NCBI RefSeq assembly: GCF_000219585.1
Contig: NC_015731.1
Location: 1,426,001-1,490,000 of the forward strand
Length of the DNA stretch: 64,000 nt
Direction of reading: 5' to 3'
Source of the DNA: Nitrosomonas sp. Is79A3
GTDB lineage: Bacteria > Pseudomonadota > Gammaproteobacteria > Burkholderiales > Nitrosomonadaceae
The notes below the pieces were generated by a model, which searched no databases, was not told where the DNA came from, and worked only from the letters and a program-made list of their open reading frames with translations. Shown here one piece after another: positions 63,401 through 64,000 of the stretch (position 1 is its first letter; each line of letters begins with the position of its first letter). The translations under genes were made by a program, and so were the position numbers.

Positions 63401-63819
63401 CCGAAACTGCGCGCGTATTCCTGTCCCGAGCCTTGCACCGGGTGATGGATCTTGCCACTGAATTGCAGCGTGAATGCTTGTTGATCCGGTGGCACTGTCA
63501 CGATGTATTGCCGGATCGAAATCGATCTTGATTTCAAAGTAATTTCTTTCTCTTCCACCTGAATTGCAGCACCCTCAACATCCGTGATTGATAAACCGGC
63601 ATGTAAAAAGAATTCGAGCTGCACGGATTCTTTGCCATTGCGCACCGAATCCGGGATATGAATCCGGTCTTTGACGCGGATTTCAGAAGTGTCCGGCGAC
63701 AATTGGATTTCCATGTGGTGATGGAAGGTTGTAGTACTTGCCGCGGCAATCGGGCTGATACAGAGGGAGAAAACAAGAACAAAAAAGGCTACGCTGAGGA
63801 GGTTTAATGATTTTTGCAT
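60421..63819 (-). CDS. exported M1-M28-PDZ fusion metallopeptidase
   Basis: An 1132-aa protein with a signal peptide ([10 protein letters not shown]). Residues about 30-500 are M1 aminopeptidase-like: GxMEN-like GYGMPSFTL, zinc site HEILH (305-309) with Glu327 in NWAEG. Residues about 760-1020 are an M28 aminopeptidase: [38 protein letters not shown] and [10 protein letters not shown] provide five metal ligands. A C-terminal PDZ domain (about 1040-1130: [24 protein letters not shown]) ends it. Two peptidase types in one chain is unusual. It is probably periplasmic peptide turnover. It has no strong ribosome site and stands alone. Confidence 0.85.
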   Translation of the reverse strand: MQKSLNLLSVAFFVLVFSLCISPIAAASTTTFHHHMEIQLSPDTSEIRVKDRIHIPDSVRNGKESVQLEFFLHAGLSITDVEGAAIQVEEKEITLKSRSISIRQYIVTVPPDQQAFTLQFSGKIHHPVQGSGQEYARSFGSTPGVISPDGVFLANSSAWYPQFANDVMVSFRLDIQVPADWDVVSQGTLLRENRTSTMQNIVWEEKQPQDDIYIVAGRYQRYTQSAGAVNALVYLRSADQPLAQKYLDATAQYIAMYNKLLGPYPYTKFALVENFWETGYGMPSFTLLGSKVIRLPFILHSSYPHEILHNYWGNGVFVDYAKGNWAEGLTAYLADHLVNEQRGKGEEYRRDVLQKYADFVNKEKDFPIIQFVSRHSASSEAVGYGKTMLFFHMLRQELGDENFVRALRQFYKQFKFKQATFADLLTTINATSGQDFSAQFEQWVHRAGAPDLVLRDAETERTAQGFKLKMTVEQTQPGEPYRLRVPVSVTLEGEDMATQSHITVDQRTQTIEMDFHTRPVRIDLDPHFDVFRRLDSREIPSALSQGFGAEKPLLILPARADKQILEAYRALTANWQKTQSNQLEVITDDQLTALPADRTVWIMGWQNKFAETVAKTLADRGVSYQQKKLQLEQKTYPQAEHAVVLTTRQPSNPDKTLLWIASDNPKAIAELANKLPHYRKYSYLVFKGDELTNIDKGQWPITQSPLSQWIKQKDNYAIHTTHTGITKPRRALAELPPVFSESRMLSDITHLSSESFKGRELGTPELDTAATYIAKQFQQIGLMPGGGDNSYFQIWQQDVGVPKGNITLRNVIGILPGTNPQLAGQSLLIGAHYDHLGMGWPDVRAAHQGKIHYGADDNASGIAILLELARQIVPKWQPERTIIFVAFTGEEADLLGSKHYIRNTKNYPTEKIIAMLNLDTVGRLGNNPVTVFGTGTARELVHVFRGAGFVTGIPVNAVQDDFGSSDQAAFINAGVPAVQFFASAHEDYHAPGDTVDKIDSAGLVKVAAILKEATEYLANRIEPLTVTLSSQNAQTESTETKTKEKRTASLGTVPDFSYQGEGVRVDNTLPGSPAQQAGLQPGDILIQLAGQPISDLASYAAILRTLKAGEKVELRYRRDDAVMVTEAVLVER

Positions 63820-64000
63820 TTTGTAAGGAGATTGAACGGATTCTGATGATTGTCGGGAATTTCACACTATTTGCAGGGCAGTGTGATTTTGCTCACTGCA
63901 TGTTTAGCATCATATCAAACATCATTGGTATGTTGAGACAAGTCACATAACACCGGCATAATGCCAGGAATATGACATTTAGCTAAATAATCATTGGCGA
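63820..64000. other. intergenic upstream region of the M1-M28 peptidase gene
   Basis: 181 bases at the right edge. No gene is visible; it should contain the peptidase promoter on the minus strand. Confidence 0.4.

Noticed and set aside
1..64000. CRISPR array
   Set aside because: No set of regularly spaced direct repeats was found; the repeats seen are palindromic and isolated.

Overview
The window looks like chromosome of an ammonia-oxidising betaproteobacterium, most likely Nitrosomonas or a close relative. This is inferred from the gene set and my memory of related genomes, not from a search. Pointers are the betaproteobacterial blocks thrB / BPSS1780-type membrane protein / DUF2782 / polA / rne / rluC, an FNT-family nitrite-formate channel, a HoxFU diaphorase, PEP-CTERM proteins, and a tRNA-Pro/Arg/His cluster.

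Layout. 1-269 is the 3' end of uvrD. 0.5-6.3 kb holds minus-strand hydrolases: a GH13 amylase, RNase T2, a trypsin-like protease and a papain-like protease. 6.6-9.9 kb has the zinc-finger-tailed membrane protein, thrB, DUF2782 and a LOG protein. 9.9-21.9 kb is core housekeeping: polA, rne with a hairpin-rich leader, rluC, tesA divergent from ybbA-ybbP, and hemW. 21.9-32.8 kb mixes the FNT channel with accessory genes: an HD + Hsp90-like ATPase gene split at a perfect T_TTT_TTT slippery heptamer, a PEP-CTERM protein, a tightly coupled UDG-fold/amidohydrolase pair, a hemerythrin and secreted proteins. 33.0-34.5 kb is an integrase-less integron cassette cluster with one broken cassette gene. 34.9-43.8 kb carries envelope genes: DUF3465, alpha/beta hydrolases, DUF4105/DUF3015, HD-GYP, a His/Gly lipoprotein and a dolichol-kinase-like protein. 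43.9-46.7 kb is an insertion-sequence scar: a decayed POT transporter, an ISAs1 remnant, an intact IS3-type element, another IS3 orfA remnant and a palindromic repeat. 46.7-50.2 kb has acnA and three tRNA genes. 50.5-57.4 kb has a large lipoprotein, a spermidine-synthase-like gene, a Hox operon remnant (hoxF and hoxU intact, hoxY cut short, no hoxH), a second PEP-CTERM protein and DUF1614. 57.5-60.1 kb is a second cassette/toxin region: a MltR-like cassette, a well-formed attC site, and a four-gene operon ending in a zeta-toxin-like kinase and a small partner. 60.4-63.8 kb is a three-domain M1-M28-PDZ peptidase.

How the parts fit. Most intact genes are chromosomal housekeeping or envelope functions. 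Accessory pieces sit at three hot spots (22.9-30 kb, 33-34.5 kb, 57.5-60.1 kb). The two cassette loci share an attI-like core, and between them they carry three proteins with an R-N-x3-H motif of HEPN type. The strongest candidates for an undescribed system are the HD/Hsp90-like ATPase with its possible -1 frameshift, the UDG-amidohydrolase pair, and the cassette/zeta-toxin locus.
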